64,000 nucleotides of DNA from Pseudomonas sp. Choline-02u-1 (GTDB lineage Bacteria > Pseudomonadota > Gammaproteobacteria > Pseudomonadales > Pseudomonadaceae). The DNA is taken from positions 62,001 through 126,000 of the forward strand of contig NZ_PJBC01000064.1 in NCBI RefSeq assembly GCF_002836515.1. Reading direction: 5' to 3'. Each line of letters opens with the position of its first letter. Position 1 is the stretch's first letter. A model generated the notes under the pieces. The model saw only the letters and a program-made list of their open reading frames with translations, was not told the DNA's origin and searched no databases. Of the stretch, positions 9,220-17,257 are shown one piece after another. Position numbers and translations under genes: made by a program.

Positions 9220-9307
9220 AAGATCAAAGGATCGCAGCCTTCGGCAGCTCCTACAGAAGAGCCCATTCCCCTGTAGGAGCTGCCGAAGGCTGCGATCTTT
9301 TGACCTT
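9220..9307. repeat. REP/REPIN-type inverted repeat (GGAGCTGCCGAAGGCTGCGATC family)
   Basis: Two 37-nt arms with few mismatches (9220-9256 and 9271-9307) are separated by 14 nt. The same family recurs at 13642, 43158 and 54139. It may act as a bidirectional transcript end between the oxidoreductase and the convergent lipoprotein gene. Confidence 0.85.
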
Positions 9308-9591
9308 TACAATCCACCCGTCGCCTGGAATCCCACGCCAATCACGGTAAGCAGCGACAACGGCAACAACAACGTATCGAGCAACGCACTGGCCGGCAGA
9401 TCCACTCCCGGGTAGCTCGGCGCCTCGGCGCCGAACCGGTCCACCGCACAGCAGCCGCCATTCAACGCATACAAATCCAGCCGCGTCCCGGCGTACACCA
9501 CCGGTGCGCCCGGTTTGGCAGCGTCGAGAGTGCGCGCGGTGGCACAACCACCCAATTGCAGCGCCAGCACAATCACCAGCAGCTTATTCAT
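9307..9591 (-). CDS. YceK/YidQ-type lipoprotein
   Basis: A 94-aa protein with a lipoprotein signal (ALQLGGC, Cys at about residue 16), then a YceK/YidQ-like body with the features GTRLDLYAL, a CC pair, and a hydrophobic C-terminal stretch (DTLLLPLSLLTVIG). The residue after Cys is Ala, which is compatible with outer-membrane sorting. Its start overlaps the 3' end of ubiX by 8 nt, so it is probably the last gene of mpl-ubiX-lipoprotein. Function of the family is unknown. Confidence 0.85.
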   Translation of the reverse strand: MNKLLVIVLALQLGGCATARTLDAAKPGAPVVYAGTRLDLYALNGGCCAVDRFGAEAPSYPGVDLPASALLDTLLLPLSLLTVIGVGFQATGGL

Positions 9592-10231
9592 CGCTGCTCA
9601 GATGATGCTCGCCCCAGCGCGGCAACATGTCTTGCGCAATGCCGAGCAGATTGAGGATCCGCGCGACCACGAAGTCGATCAAATCATCGATGGTCTGCGG
9701 CTGGTGATAGAAGCCTGGCGACGCCGGCAGAATCGTTACGCCAAGGTTCGACAGCTTGAGCATGTGCTCCAGATGAATGCTCGAGTACGGCGCCTCGCGC
9801 GGCACCAGAATCAACTGGCGACGCTCTTTCAGCGTGACATCCGCAGCGCGTTCGATCAGGTTGTTGCAGGCGCCAGTGGCAATCGCCGACAGCGTGCCGG
9901 TCGAACACGGCACCACCACCATCGCCGCCGGCGCACCGGAGCCGGAGGCCACCGGCGACATCCAGTCTTCCTTGCCGTACACGCGAATCTGCCCGGCGGC
10001 GGCGCCGGTGTACTCGGTCAGAAACGCCTGCATCATCTGCGGTTTGTTCGGCAGCGACACGTCGGTCTCGGTGGCCATCACCAGTTGCGCAGCCTTGGAA
10101 ATCAGGAAGTGTACTTCACGATCTTCGCGCACCAGGCAATCGAGCAGGCGCAAGCCGTACTGCGCGCCCGAAGCGCCGGTCATCGCCAGGGTGATGCGTT
10201 CCGGGCCGCCGGCCTGCGAATAAGTGTTCAT
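9584..10231 (-). CDS. ubiX: Flavin prenyltransferase UbiX
   Basis: A 215-aa protein with the UbiX start motif ITLAMTGASGAQYGLRLLDCL, the phosphate/FMN site CSTGTLSAIATGACNNLIERAADV and the end motif PREAPYSSIHLEHMLKL. It joins a dimethylallyl group to FMN to make prenyl-FMN, the cofactor of the decarboxylase UbiD in ubiquinone synthesis. The start at 10231 overlaps the mpl stop (ATGA), implying translational coupling; a longer frame to 10402 is inside mpl and rejected. Length and motifs are normal for the family. Confidence 0.95.
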   Translation of the reverse strand: MNTYSQAGGPERITLAMTGASGAQYGLRLLDCLVREDREVHFLISKAAQLVMATETDVSLPNKPQMMQAFLTEYTGAAAGQIRVYGKEDWMSPVASGSGAPAAMVVVPCSTGTLSAIATGACNNLIERAADVTLKERRQLILVPREAPYSSIHLEHMLKLSNLGVTILPASPGFYHQPQTIDDLIDFVVARILNLLGIAQDMLPRWGEHHLSSDE

Positions 10232-11577
10232 TGCAGCGCCTCGGCGAGCTTGCCGTGCAGACCGCCGAAGCCGCCGTTGCTCATGATCACCACGTGCGTG
10301 CCGGGCTGCGCCTGGCTCTTCACGCGTTCGATGATGCCTTCCAGAGAATCGCTGACGATGGACGGCACGGTGCATAACGCTGCGGTGGCGCCGAGGTCCC
10401 AACCGAGGTTGGCCGGGGCGTACCAGATCACCTGATCGGCATCGACCACACTGTCCGGCAAACCGTCACGGTGCGCGCCGAGCTTCATCGAATTGGAGCG
10501 CGGCTCGATGATTGCAATCAGTGGCGCGTCGCCGATGCGTTTGCGCAGGCCATCGAGCGTGGTAGCGATGGCGGTCGGGTGATGGGCGAAGTCGTCGTAG
10601 ATGGTGATGCCACGCACGTCGGCGACTTTCTCCATACGCCGTTTGACGTTCTTGAAGGCGCTCAACCCGGCGATGCCCATCGATGGCACAACACCGACAT
10701 GCCGCGCCGCAGCCAGAGCAGCCAGGGCGTTGGCGACGTTGTGCTGACCGGTCAATTCCCACTCGACGGTGCCTTGCGACACACCTTCGAACATCACTTC
10801 GAACGCCGAGCCGTCCTCGCTCAGCAACTTGACCTGCCACTGACCGCCGGCACCGGTGGTTTGCACCGGGGTCCAGCAGCCCATTTCGATCACGCGCTGC
10901 AACGCCGGCTCTGTGGTCGGATGAATAACCAGACCTTCGCTCGGGATGGTCCGCACCAAATGGTGGAATTGACGCTCGATGGCTGGCAGATCGGGGAAGA
11001 TGTCGGCGTGATCGAACTCAAGATTGTTGAGAATCGCGGTGCGCGGACGGTAGTGAACGAACTTCGAGCGTTTGTCGAAGAAGGCGCTGTCGTATTCGTC
11101 AGCCTCGATCACAAAAAACGGCGTACCGCCCAGACGTGCGGACACCGAAAAGTTCTGCGGCACGCCGCCGATGAGGAAACCCGGGCTCATGCCCGCGTGT
11201 TCCAGCACCCAGGCGAGCATGCTGCTGGTGGTGGTCTTGCCGTGTGTACCGGCCACTGCCAATACCCAACGACCTTGCAGCACGTGATCCGCCAGCCACT
11301 GGGGGCCGGAGACGTACGGCAGGCCTTTGTTCAGTACATATTCCACCGCCGGATTGCCACGGGACATGGCGTTGCCGATCACCACCAGATCCGGTGCCGG
11401 ATCGAGCTGCGCCGGGTCATAGCCCTGCGTCAGCTGAATGCCCTGGGCCTCGAGCTGCGTGCTCATCGGCGGATAGACGTTGGCGTCGGAGCCGGTAACG
11501 TGATGGCCCAGCTCTTTGGCCAACACCGCCATCGAGCCCATGAAAGTCCCGCAGATACCCAGAATATGAATGTGCAT
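10228..11577 (-). CDS. mpl: UDP-N-acetylmuramate:L-Ala-gamma-D-Glu-meso-DAP ligase (murein peptide ligase)
   Basis: A 449-aa Mur-ligase family enzyme. The N-terminal nucleotide fold is HIHILGICGTFMGSMAVLAKELGHHVTGSD, the ATP P-loop is AVAGTHGKTTTSSML, and the C-terminal domain contains TIYDDFAHHPTAI. It recycles the released murein tripeptide by attaching it to UDP-MurNAc. The start at 11577 has GAGG upstream; an in-frame extension to 11631 has no support. It leads the mpl-ubiX-lipoprotein operon. Confidence 0.95.
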   Translation of the reverse strand: MHIHILGICGTFMGSMAVLAKELGHHVTGSDANVYPPMSTQLEAQGIQLTQGYDPAQLDPAPDLVVIGNAMSRGNPAVEYVLNKGLPYVSGPQWLADHVLQGRWVLAVAGTHGKTTTSSMLAWVLEHAGMSPGFLIGGVPQNFSVSARLGGTPFFVIEADEYDSAFFDKRSKFVHYRPRTAILNNLEFDHADIFPDLPAIERQFHHLVRTIPSEGLVIHPTTEPALQRVIEMGCWTPVQTTGAGGQWQVKLLSEDGSAFEVMFEGVSQGTVEWELTGQHNVANALAALAAARHVGVVPSMGIAGLSAFKNVKRRMEKVADVRGITIYDDFAHHPTAIATTLDGLRKRIGDAPLIAIIEPRSNSMKLGAHRDGLPDSVVDADQVIWYAPANLGWDLGATAALCTVPSIVSDSLEGIIERVKSQAQPGTHVVIMSNGGFGGLHGKLAEALQ

Positions 11578-11695
11578 AGTCGACCTCGTAAAACATGGCC
11601 GCAGGTTAGCGTAGGGAGGGGGAAATGGCACTCTTTAGCTGTATTCGAATACTCCCGGCTACCCCAACTGCACTCGTCAGCTCCTACAGGGAAAT

Positions 11696-13606
11696 TTATG
11701 CGGTTCGGGCGATACCGTGCTTGCGCAACTTTCTGTACAGCGTATTGCGACTGACCCCCAACTGTTCAGCGGTACGGGTCATATTCCAGCGCGTCTGCTC
11801 GAGCGCACCGAGCAAGGCCAGACGCTCGGCGTCATCCAGTGGCTGCGCGCAAGGCTGCGCCGGCGCAACCGTCGGCCGCGCCTGTCGAATCATTGCCGGC
11901 AAATCCGCAACCCCGACCCGCCCGCCATCACACAACGCCGCCAGCGTGCGCAGGACATTGCGCAACTGCCGCACATTGCCCGGCCAGTTGAATGCCAACA
12001 ACGCTTGCCGCGCCGGTTCGTCGATCAGGATCGTTTCGCCTCCGGCCTCCTCGGCCAGAAGAAAATCCAGTAGTTGCGATTTGTCACTGCGCTCACGCAA
12101 CGCCGGCAATGCCACTTCCAGCCCGTTCAAGCGGTAATACAGATCCTCGCGAAAGCTGCCGCCCTCGACCCGCTCGAGCAGATTGCGGTGCGTCGCGCTG
12201 ATGATTCGCACATCCACCGCTTGCGGTTCGCCGCCGATCGGTACCACTTGCCGATCCTCCAACACCCGCAGCAAGCGGGTCTGCAAGGCCAGCGGCATGT
12301 CGCCGATTTCATCGAGAAACAGCGTGCCGCCATCGGCCTGTTGCAGCTTGCCGCGCATGCCGTCCTTGCGCGCGCCGGTGAAACTGCCACCGCGATAGCC
12401 GAACAGTTCGCTTTCGATCAGGCTTTCCGGGATGGCTGCGCAATTGAGTGCGACGAAGGCGTTGCCAAAGCGCTGGCTGGCCTGATGCACAGCCTTGGCA
12501 AAGGCCTCCTTGCCCGAGCCGGTTTCGCCGTTGATCAACAGCGGCACGTCGCGCTCGAATACGCGCAGGGCTTTGCGAAATTCCGCCTGCAACGCTTCGT
12601 CGCTCAGGCAAATCCCGGACAGGCGTGGCGCTGGCGCGGCGATGGGCGCTGGAACAATAGCTGCCGGCTTGCGCGATTCGCCGCGCAACACCGCAAACAG
12701 ATGCCGGCCATCGCGGGTACGCAACGGCCAACTGGCGCTGGCGTTAGCGCTCGCGCGGCCAAGCAGCTCATCCAGCGCACAATCGAAAAACGCTTCCACC
12801 GGTTGGCCGAGCAAGCCATCGCGGCTATGCCCGAGCAGGTTCAGCGCACTCTGGTTGACCGCACTGATCCGCCCTTCGCCGTCAAACGCCAGCAGCCCCT
12901 CGCTGAACAGACCGACGGACTCGGCCTGCAGGTGGAAACGCAGCAACCATTGATTGTCGAAACAGCGCAGGAAGTAGCAGCTCTCGATCATCTTCGCCGA
13001 CAGATTGACCAGCGCCATGGTGTGAAACTGGCTTTGGCGCGAAACATCTGGGCGCGCCGAGGACACGTCGAGTACCGCCAGCAATTCCCCGTGCGGGTCG
13101 AACACCGGGCTCGCCGAGCAGGTCAGCCCGGTATGGCGGCCGCGAAAGTGTTCGTCCTGATGGATGGTCAGCGCCTGACGCTCGACCAGGCAAGTGCCGA
13201 TGCCGTTGGTGCCTTCGCACGCCTCGCTCCAGTCAGCGCCGAGCCACAGCCCGGCGCGTTCGAAAATCCTGCGTTCGGCCGGCGCGGTGATGCAATTGAG
13301 GATCACACCGCGCGCGTCAGTCAGCAGCACCGCATGGCCGGCGCCGGAAAGTTGTTGATGCAGGCTGCTCATTTCCGTACCAGCGATTTGCAACACTTGT
13401 TGCAGACGTTCGCGACTCTCCAGCACCCGGCCGTGTTCAAGCACGGTCGGCGCCATGCTCAGGGCCGGGTCGAGGTGATAGTCCTGCAGACACCGTAGCC
13501 AGGAGCGGGCGATCGACGGGTCGGCACCGGGGCCGTGCAAATGCGGCTTGCCCTGGGTGGCGGTGAGAACCTGGCGGGCATGGCGACTCAAATGGTTGTC
13601 GTGCAT
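11696..13606 (-). CDS. eatR: Sigma-54-dependent activator of ethanolamine catabolism (EatR, AcoR family)
   Basis: A 636-aa enhancer-binding protein. The N-terminal half (about 1-310) is a GAF/PAS-type sensory region as in AcoR. The AAA+ domain has Walker A GETGSGKEAFAKA, the sigma-54 contact loop GSFTGA (a variant of GAFTGA) and Walker B TLFLDEIGD. A Fis-type helix-turn-helix closes the protein (TRTAEQLGVSRNTLYRKL). It is divergent from exaC-eat-eutBC, whose promoter carries a -24/-12 element. In P. aeruginosa the regulator at the same place (EatR, PA4021) activates ethanolamine use with RpoN. Assignment to EatR rests on family plus context. Confidence 0.9.
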   Translation of the reverse strand: MHDNHLSRHARQVLTATQGKPHLHGPGADPSIARSWLRCLQDYHLDPALSMAPTVLEHGRVLESRERLQQVLQIAGTEMSSLHQQLSGAGHAVLLTDARGVILNCITAPAERRIFERAGLWLGADWSEACEGTNGIGTCLVERQALTIHQDEHFRGRHTGLTCSASPVFDPHGELLAVLDVSSARPDVSRQSQFHTMALVNLSAKMIESCYFLRCFDNQWLLRFHLQAESVGLFSEGLLAFDGEGRISAVNQSALNLLGHSRDGLLGQPVEAFFDCALDELLGRASANASASWPLRTRDGRHLFAVLRGESRKPAAIVPAPIAAPAPRLSGICLSDEALQAEFRKALRVFERDVPLLINGETGSGKEAFAKAVHQASQRFGNAFVALNCAAIPESLIESELFGYRGGSFTGARKDGMRGKLQQADGGTLFLDEIGDMPLALQTRLLRVLEDRQVVPIGGEPQAVDVRIISATHRNLLERVEGGSFREDLYYRLNGLEVALPALRERSDKSQLLDFLLAEEAGGETILIDEPARQALLAFNWPGNVRQLRNVLRTLAALCDGGRVGVADLPAMIRQARPTVAPAQPCAQPLDDAERLALLGALEQTRWNMTRTAEQLGVSRNTLYRKLRKHGIARTA

Positions 13607-13641
13607 TTCTTATTGTTCTCCCCGAAAGGTCTACGCAATCC

Positions 13642-13722
13642 CTGTAGGAGCTGCCGCAGGCCGCGTTCTTTTGATCTTGAAAAACAAAATCAAAAGATCG
13701 CAGCCTGCGGCAGCTCCTACGG
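13642..13722. repeat. REP/REPIN-type inverted repeat upstream of eatR
   Basis: Arms of the GGAGCTGCCGCAGGC type face each other around an A/T-rich centre (TTGATCTT / AAATCAAAAGATC). It belongs to the same family as the copies at 9220, 43158 and 54139. Confidence 0.85.
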
Positions 13723-13794
13723 AGATTGCTGTTGGCTGAGGATCCCTCAGCCACCCGCGCATTGCAATGCTGGCAAGACCGTCCGGTCACGGGC

Positions 13795-13812
13795 TGTGCC
13801 GCAAGCGGTACA
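13795..13812. promoter_or_regulatory. Candidate EatR upstream activating site 1
   Basis: TGTGCCGCAAGCGGTACA is an 18-bp dyad of the form TGT-N12-ACA with one mismatched pair in its 7-bp arms. It lies about 100 bp upstream of the sigma-54 promoter, a normal distance for an enhancer site. Confidence 0.6.
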
Positions 13813-13827
13813 AATTGTCACGCGCGC

Positions 13828-13845
13828 TGTACCGAAACCGTCACA
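13828..13845. promoter_or_regulatory. Candidate EatR upstream activating site 2
   Basis: TGTACCGAAACCGTCACA is a second TGT-N12-ACA dyad of the same length. Its centre is 33 bp from that of site 1, about three helical turns, so two dimers would bind on the same face of the DNA. Confidence 0.55.
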
Positions 13846-13908
13846 GCGCCACTCCATTCGTCCGAGACAAACCGGCCAAGCCCTTGATTTGCCTGACCTG
13901 CACGGCAG

Positions 13909-13924
13909 TGGCCCGAGCCTTGCT
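13909..13924 (+). promoter_or_regulatory. Sigma-54 (-24/-12) promoter of exaC-eat-eutBC
   Basis: TGGCCCGAGCCTTGCT matches the RpoN pattern TGGCAC-N5-TTGCT, with the invariant GG and GC separated by exactly 10 bp. It lies 66 bp before the exaC start codon and downstream of the two dyads. Confidence 0.8.
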
Positions 13925-13989
13925 CTACGCTTATACCAAGCGCACTTGCGCGTCTCTCTAATAAGTACAAAGCCAAGGAGAACATCATC

Positions 13990-15510
13990 ATGCGTTACGC
14001 TCACCCCGGTACTGACGGCGCCAAGGTCTCGTTCAAGAGCAAGTACGGTAACTACATCGGCGGCGAGTTCGTCGCGCCGGTCAAAGGTCAGTACTTCACC
14101 AACACCTCGCCAGTGAACGGCCAGCCCATTGCCGAATTCCCCCGCTCGACCGCCGAAGACATCGACAAGGCGCTGGACGCTGCCCATGCCGCCGCCGATG
14201 CGTGGGGCGCCACTTCCGTGCAGGCACGCTCACTGATCCTGCTGAAAATCGCCGACCGCATCGAAGAGAACCTCGAACTGCTGGCGATCACCGAAACCTG
14301 GGACAACGGCAAAGCCATCCGCGAGACCCTCAACGCCGACATCCCGCTTGCCGCTGACCACTTCCGCTATTTCGCCGGGTGCCTGCGCGCTCAGGAAGGC
14401 AGCGCTGCGGAAATCGACGGCAACACCGTGGCCTATCACATCCATGAACCTTTGGGCGTGGTCGGCCAGATCATCCCGTGGAACTTTCCGCTGCTGATGG
14501 CCGCGTGGAAACTCGCGCCAGCGCTGGCCGCCGGTAACTGCGTGGTGCTCAAACCCGCCGAGCAGACCCCGCTGGGCATCTGCGTGCTGATGGAACTGAT
14601 CGGCGACCTGCTGCCACCAGGCGTGCTCAATGTCGTGCAAGGCTTCGGCAAAGAGGCCGGCGAAGCACTGGCGACCAGCAAGCGTATCGCCAAGATCGCC
14701 TTCACCGGCTCGACCCCGGTCGGCTCGCACATCATGAAATGCGCAGCGGAAAACATCATCCCATCCACCGTGGAACTGGGCGGCAAATCACCGAACATCT
14801 TCTTCGAAGACATCATGCAGGCCGAACCGAGCTTCATCGAAAAAGCCGCCGAAGGTCTGGTGCTGGCGTTCTTCAACCAGGGCGAAGTCTGCACCTGCCC
14901 GTCGCGCGCGCTGGTGCAGGAGTCGATCTACGACGAATTCATGCAGGCGGTGATGAAGAAGGTCAGCCAGATCAAACGTGGCGACCCGCTCGACACCGAC
15001 ACCATGGTCGGCGCCCAGGCATCCGAGCAGCAATTCGACAAGATCCTCTCCTACCTGGAAATAGCCAAGGGCGAAGGCGCCGAGCTGCTGACTGGCGGCA
15101 AGGTGGAAAAACTCGAAGGCAGCCTGGCCACTGGTTATTACATCCAGCCGACCCTGCTCAAGGGCACCAACAAGATGCGCGTGTTCCAGGAGGAAATCTT
15201 CGGCCCGGTGGTGAGCATCACCACCTTCAAGGATGAAGCCGAAGCCCTGGCGATCGCCAACGACACCGAGTTCGGCCTCGGCGCCGGCCTGTGGACTCGC
15301 GACATCAACCGCGCCTACCGCATGGGTCGGGCGATCAAGGCTGGCCGCGTGTGGACCAACTGCTACCACCTGTACCCGGCACACGCCGCGTTTGGTGGTT
15401 ACAAGAAGTCCGGTGTCGGCCGTGAGACGCACAAGATGATGCTCGACCATTATCAGCAGACCAAGAACCTGTTGGTGAGTTACGACATCAATCCGTTGGG
15501 CTTCTTTTAA
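13990..15510 (+). CDS. exaC: NAD-dependent acetaldehyde/aldehyde dehydrogenase (ExaC/AcoD type)
   Basis: A 506-aa aldehyde dehydrogenase. Visible landmarks are the cofactor segment GQIIPWNFPLLMAAWKLAPAL, the glycine motif FTGSTPVGSHI, the general base in ELGGKSPNI, and the catalytic Cys in FFNQGEVCTCPSR. The start at 13990 has AAGGAG. In this operon it should oxidise the acetaldehyde released by ethanolamine ammonia-lyase to acetate. It is the first gene after the sigma-54 promoter; three REP copies separate it from eat. The equivalent P. aeruginosa gene (PA4022) has also been named hdhA. Confidence 0.92.
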   Translation: MRYAHPGTDGAKVSFKSKYGNYIGGEFVAPVKGQYFTNTSPVNGQPIAEFPRSTAEDIDKALDAAHAAADAWGATSVQARSLILLKIADRIEENLELLAITETWDNGKAIRETLNADIPLAADHFRYFAGCLRAQEGSAAEIDGNTVAYHIHEPLGVVGQIIPWNFPLLMAAWKLAPALAAGNCVVLKPAEQTPLGICVLMELIGDLLPPGVLNVVQGFGKEAGEALATSKRIAKIAFTGSTPVGSHIMKCAAENIIPSTVELGGKSPNIFFEDIMQAEPSFIEKAAEGLVLAFFNQGEVCTCPSRALVQESIYDEFMQAVMKKVSQIKRGDPLDTDTMVGAQASEQQFDKILSYLEIAKGEGAELLTGGKVEKLEGSLATGYYIQPTLLKGTNKMRVFQEEIFGPVVSITTFKDEAEALAIANDTEFGLGAGLWTRDINRAYRMGRAIKAGRVWTNCYHLYPAHAAFGGYKKSGVGRETHKMMLDHYQQTKNLLVSYDINPLGFF

Positions 15511-15555
15511 GCGGACGGGGCGAGGCAGTGACTACTGCATCGCCCTTTCAATAGC

Positions 15556-15696
15556 TTCGCGAGCAGCTCGCTCCCGCAGAGAATTTGCGTGCGACCACAA
15601 ATCCACTGTGGGAGCGGGCTTGCTCGCGAAGGCGGTCATACCTTCAATATCCAAGTCACTGACAAACCGCTTTCGCGAGCAAGCCCGCTCCCACAG
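15556..15696. repeat. Cluster of three REP copies between exaC and eat
   Basis: Three copies of the GAGCGGGCTTGCTCGCGAA family lie at about 15556-15579, 15606-15630 and 15667-15696, in alternating orientation so that they can form stems. They sit inside the ethanolamine operon and may dampen read-through or protect the upstream mRNA. Confidence 0.85.
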
Positions 15697-15756
15697 GGGT
15701 AATTCGCCACTCCAGCGATCAGGTTGGATAAAAACAATAAAAACAGGTAACTGCTT

Positions 15757-17205
15757 ATGCCAAGCGATCATGCAAACCCGCAACCGGCAACTTCCTCCGT
15801 CGACTTCGAAAAAGTCGGCACCGACTACTTTCAACAACGCGAACTGAAAAAAGGTGCCGCCGGCTGGATCCTGCTGGTGGGCCTGGGCGTTGCTTATGTG
15901 ATTTCCGGCGACTACGCCGGCTGGAACTTCGGCCTCGCCCAGGGTGGCTGGGGCGGCATGTTCCTCGCCACGCTGCTGATGGCGACCATGTACCTGTGCA
16001 TGTGCTTTTCCCTGGCCGAACTGTCGTCGATGATTCCCACCGCCGGCGGCGGCTACGGTTTCGCCCGCAGTGCGTTCGGGCCGTGGGGCGGGTTTCTCAC
16101 CGGCACGGCGATCCTTATCGAATACGCCATCGCCCCCGCTGCCATCGCGGTGTTCATCGGTGCGTACTGCGAGTCGCTGTTCGGCATTGGCGGCTGGATG
16201 ATTTACCTGGCCTTCTACATCATCTTCATCGCCATCCATATTTTCGGCGTCGGCGAAGCGCTCAAGCTGATGTTCATCATCACCGCCGTCGCCGCGCTGG
16301 CGCTGGGCGTGTTTCTGGTGGCGATGGTGCCGCACTTCGACGTCGCCAACCTGCTCGACATCCCGGTGACCACTGCGGTCGGCGCCAGCCCGTTTCTGCC
16401 GTTCGGCTATGTCGGCGTATGGGCGGCGATTCCCTATGCGATCTGGTTTTTCCTCGCCGTCGAAGGCGTGCCGCTGGCCGCCGAAGAAACCAAAAACCCC
16501 AAGCGCGATCTGCCGCGCGGGCTGATCGGGGCGATGCTGGTGCTGCTGATGTTCGCCCTGCTGATCCTGATCGTCGGCCCCGGCGGCGCCGGCGCCAATT
16601 CGCTGCTGACCTCAGGTAACCCGCTGGTCGAAGCACTCAGCAAGGCCTATGGCGGTTCGACCTGGATGGGCAGCTTCGTCAATCTCGTCGGTCTGGCCGG
16701 GCTGATCGCCAGTTTCTTCTCGATCATCTACGCCTACTCGCGGCAGATCTTCGCGTTGTCGCGGGCCGGTTACCTGCCGCGCAAACTGTCGCAGACCAAC
16801 AAAAGCAAGGCGCCGGTGCTCGCGCTGGTGATTCCCGGGATTATCGGCTTCGGACTGTCGTTGACCGGCCAGGGCGACCTGCTGATTCTGGTCGCGGTAT
16901 TCGGCGCTACCATTTCCTATGTGCTGATGATGGCCGCGCACATCACCCTGCGCATCCGCCGCCCCAAAATGGACCGGCCGTACCGCACGCCGGGCGGCAT
17001 TTTCACTTCTGGCGTGGCGCTGGTGCTGGCTTGCATTGCCGTGGTGGCGGGCTTCCTCGTCGATCCACGGGTGGTGATTGGGGCCGCCATCATCTATGGA
17101 GTGTTAATTGCTTACTTTGCTTTCTACAGTCGGCATCACTTGGTAGCAGGCACGCCGGAAGAAGAATTCGCGGCGATTCAGAAAGCTGAACAAGCCTTGC
17201 ACTGA
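15757..17205 (+). CDS. eat: Ethanolamine permease (APC superfamily)
   Basis: A 482-aa inner-membrane transporter with about 12 hydrophobic segments. Family landmarks include VGLGVAYVISGDYAGWNFGLAQGGWGG near the N-terminus, AGGGYGFARSAFGPWGG, and FAVEGVPLAAEETKNPKRDLPRG-like sequence in the middle (written here as EGVPLAAEETKNPKRDLPR). The start at 15757 follows AGGT. It imports ethanolamine for EutBC. It shares direction with exaC and eutBC; no promoter of its own was seen between the REP cluster and the start. Confidence 0.92.
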   Translation: MPSDHANPQPATSSVDFEKVGTDYFQQRELKKGAAGWILLVGLGVAYVISGDYAGWNFGLAQGGWGGMFLATLLMATMYLCMCFSLAELSSMIPTAGGGYGFARSAFGPWGGFLTGTAILIEYAIAPAAIAVFIGAYCESLFGIGGWMIYLAFYIIFIAIHIFGVGEALKLMFIITAVAALALGVFLVAMVPHFDVANLLDIPVTTAVGASPFLPFGYVGVWAAIPYAIWFFLAVEGVPLAAEETKNPKRDLPRGLIGAMLVLLMFALLILIVGPGGAGANSLLTSGNPLVEALSKAYGGSTWMGSFVNLVGLAGLIASFFSIIYAYSRQIFALSRAGYLPRKLSQTNKSKAPVLALVIPGIIGFGLSLTGQGDLLILVAVFGATISYVLMMAAHITLRIRRPKMDRPYRTPGGIFTSGVALVLACIAVVAGFLVDPRVVIGAAIIYGVLIAYFAFYSRHHLVAGTPEEEFAAIQKAEQALH

Positions 17206-17257
17206 TTGTCGAAAACCACGGCGCAGAGCTGTTCTGCGCCGTCACGGAGAACGCTGA

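Larger units (their letters stand above)
13607..13989. promoter_or_regulatory. Divergent eatR-exaC control region
   Basis: The 383-bp gap holds, from left to right, the eatR leader with GGGGAG, a REP-type inverted repeat (13642-13722), two 18-bp dyads (13795-13812 and 13828-13845), the sigma-54 element (13909-13924) and the AAGGAG ribosome-binding site of exaC. No further gene was seen in it. Confidence 0.75.
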
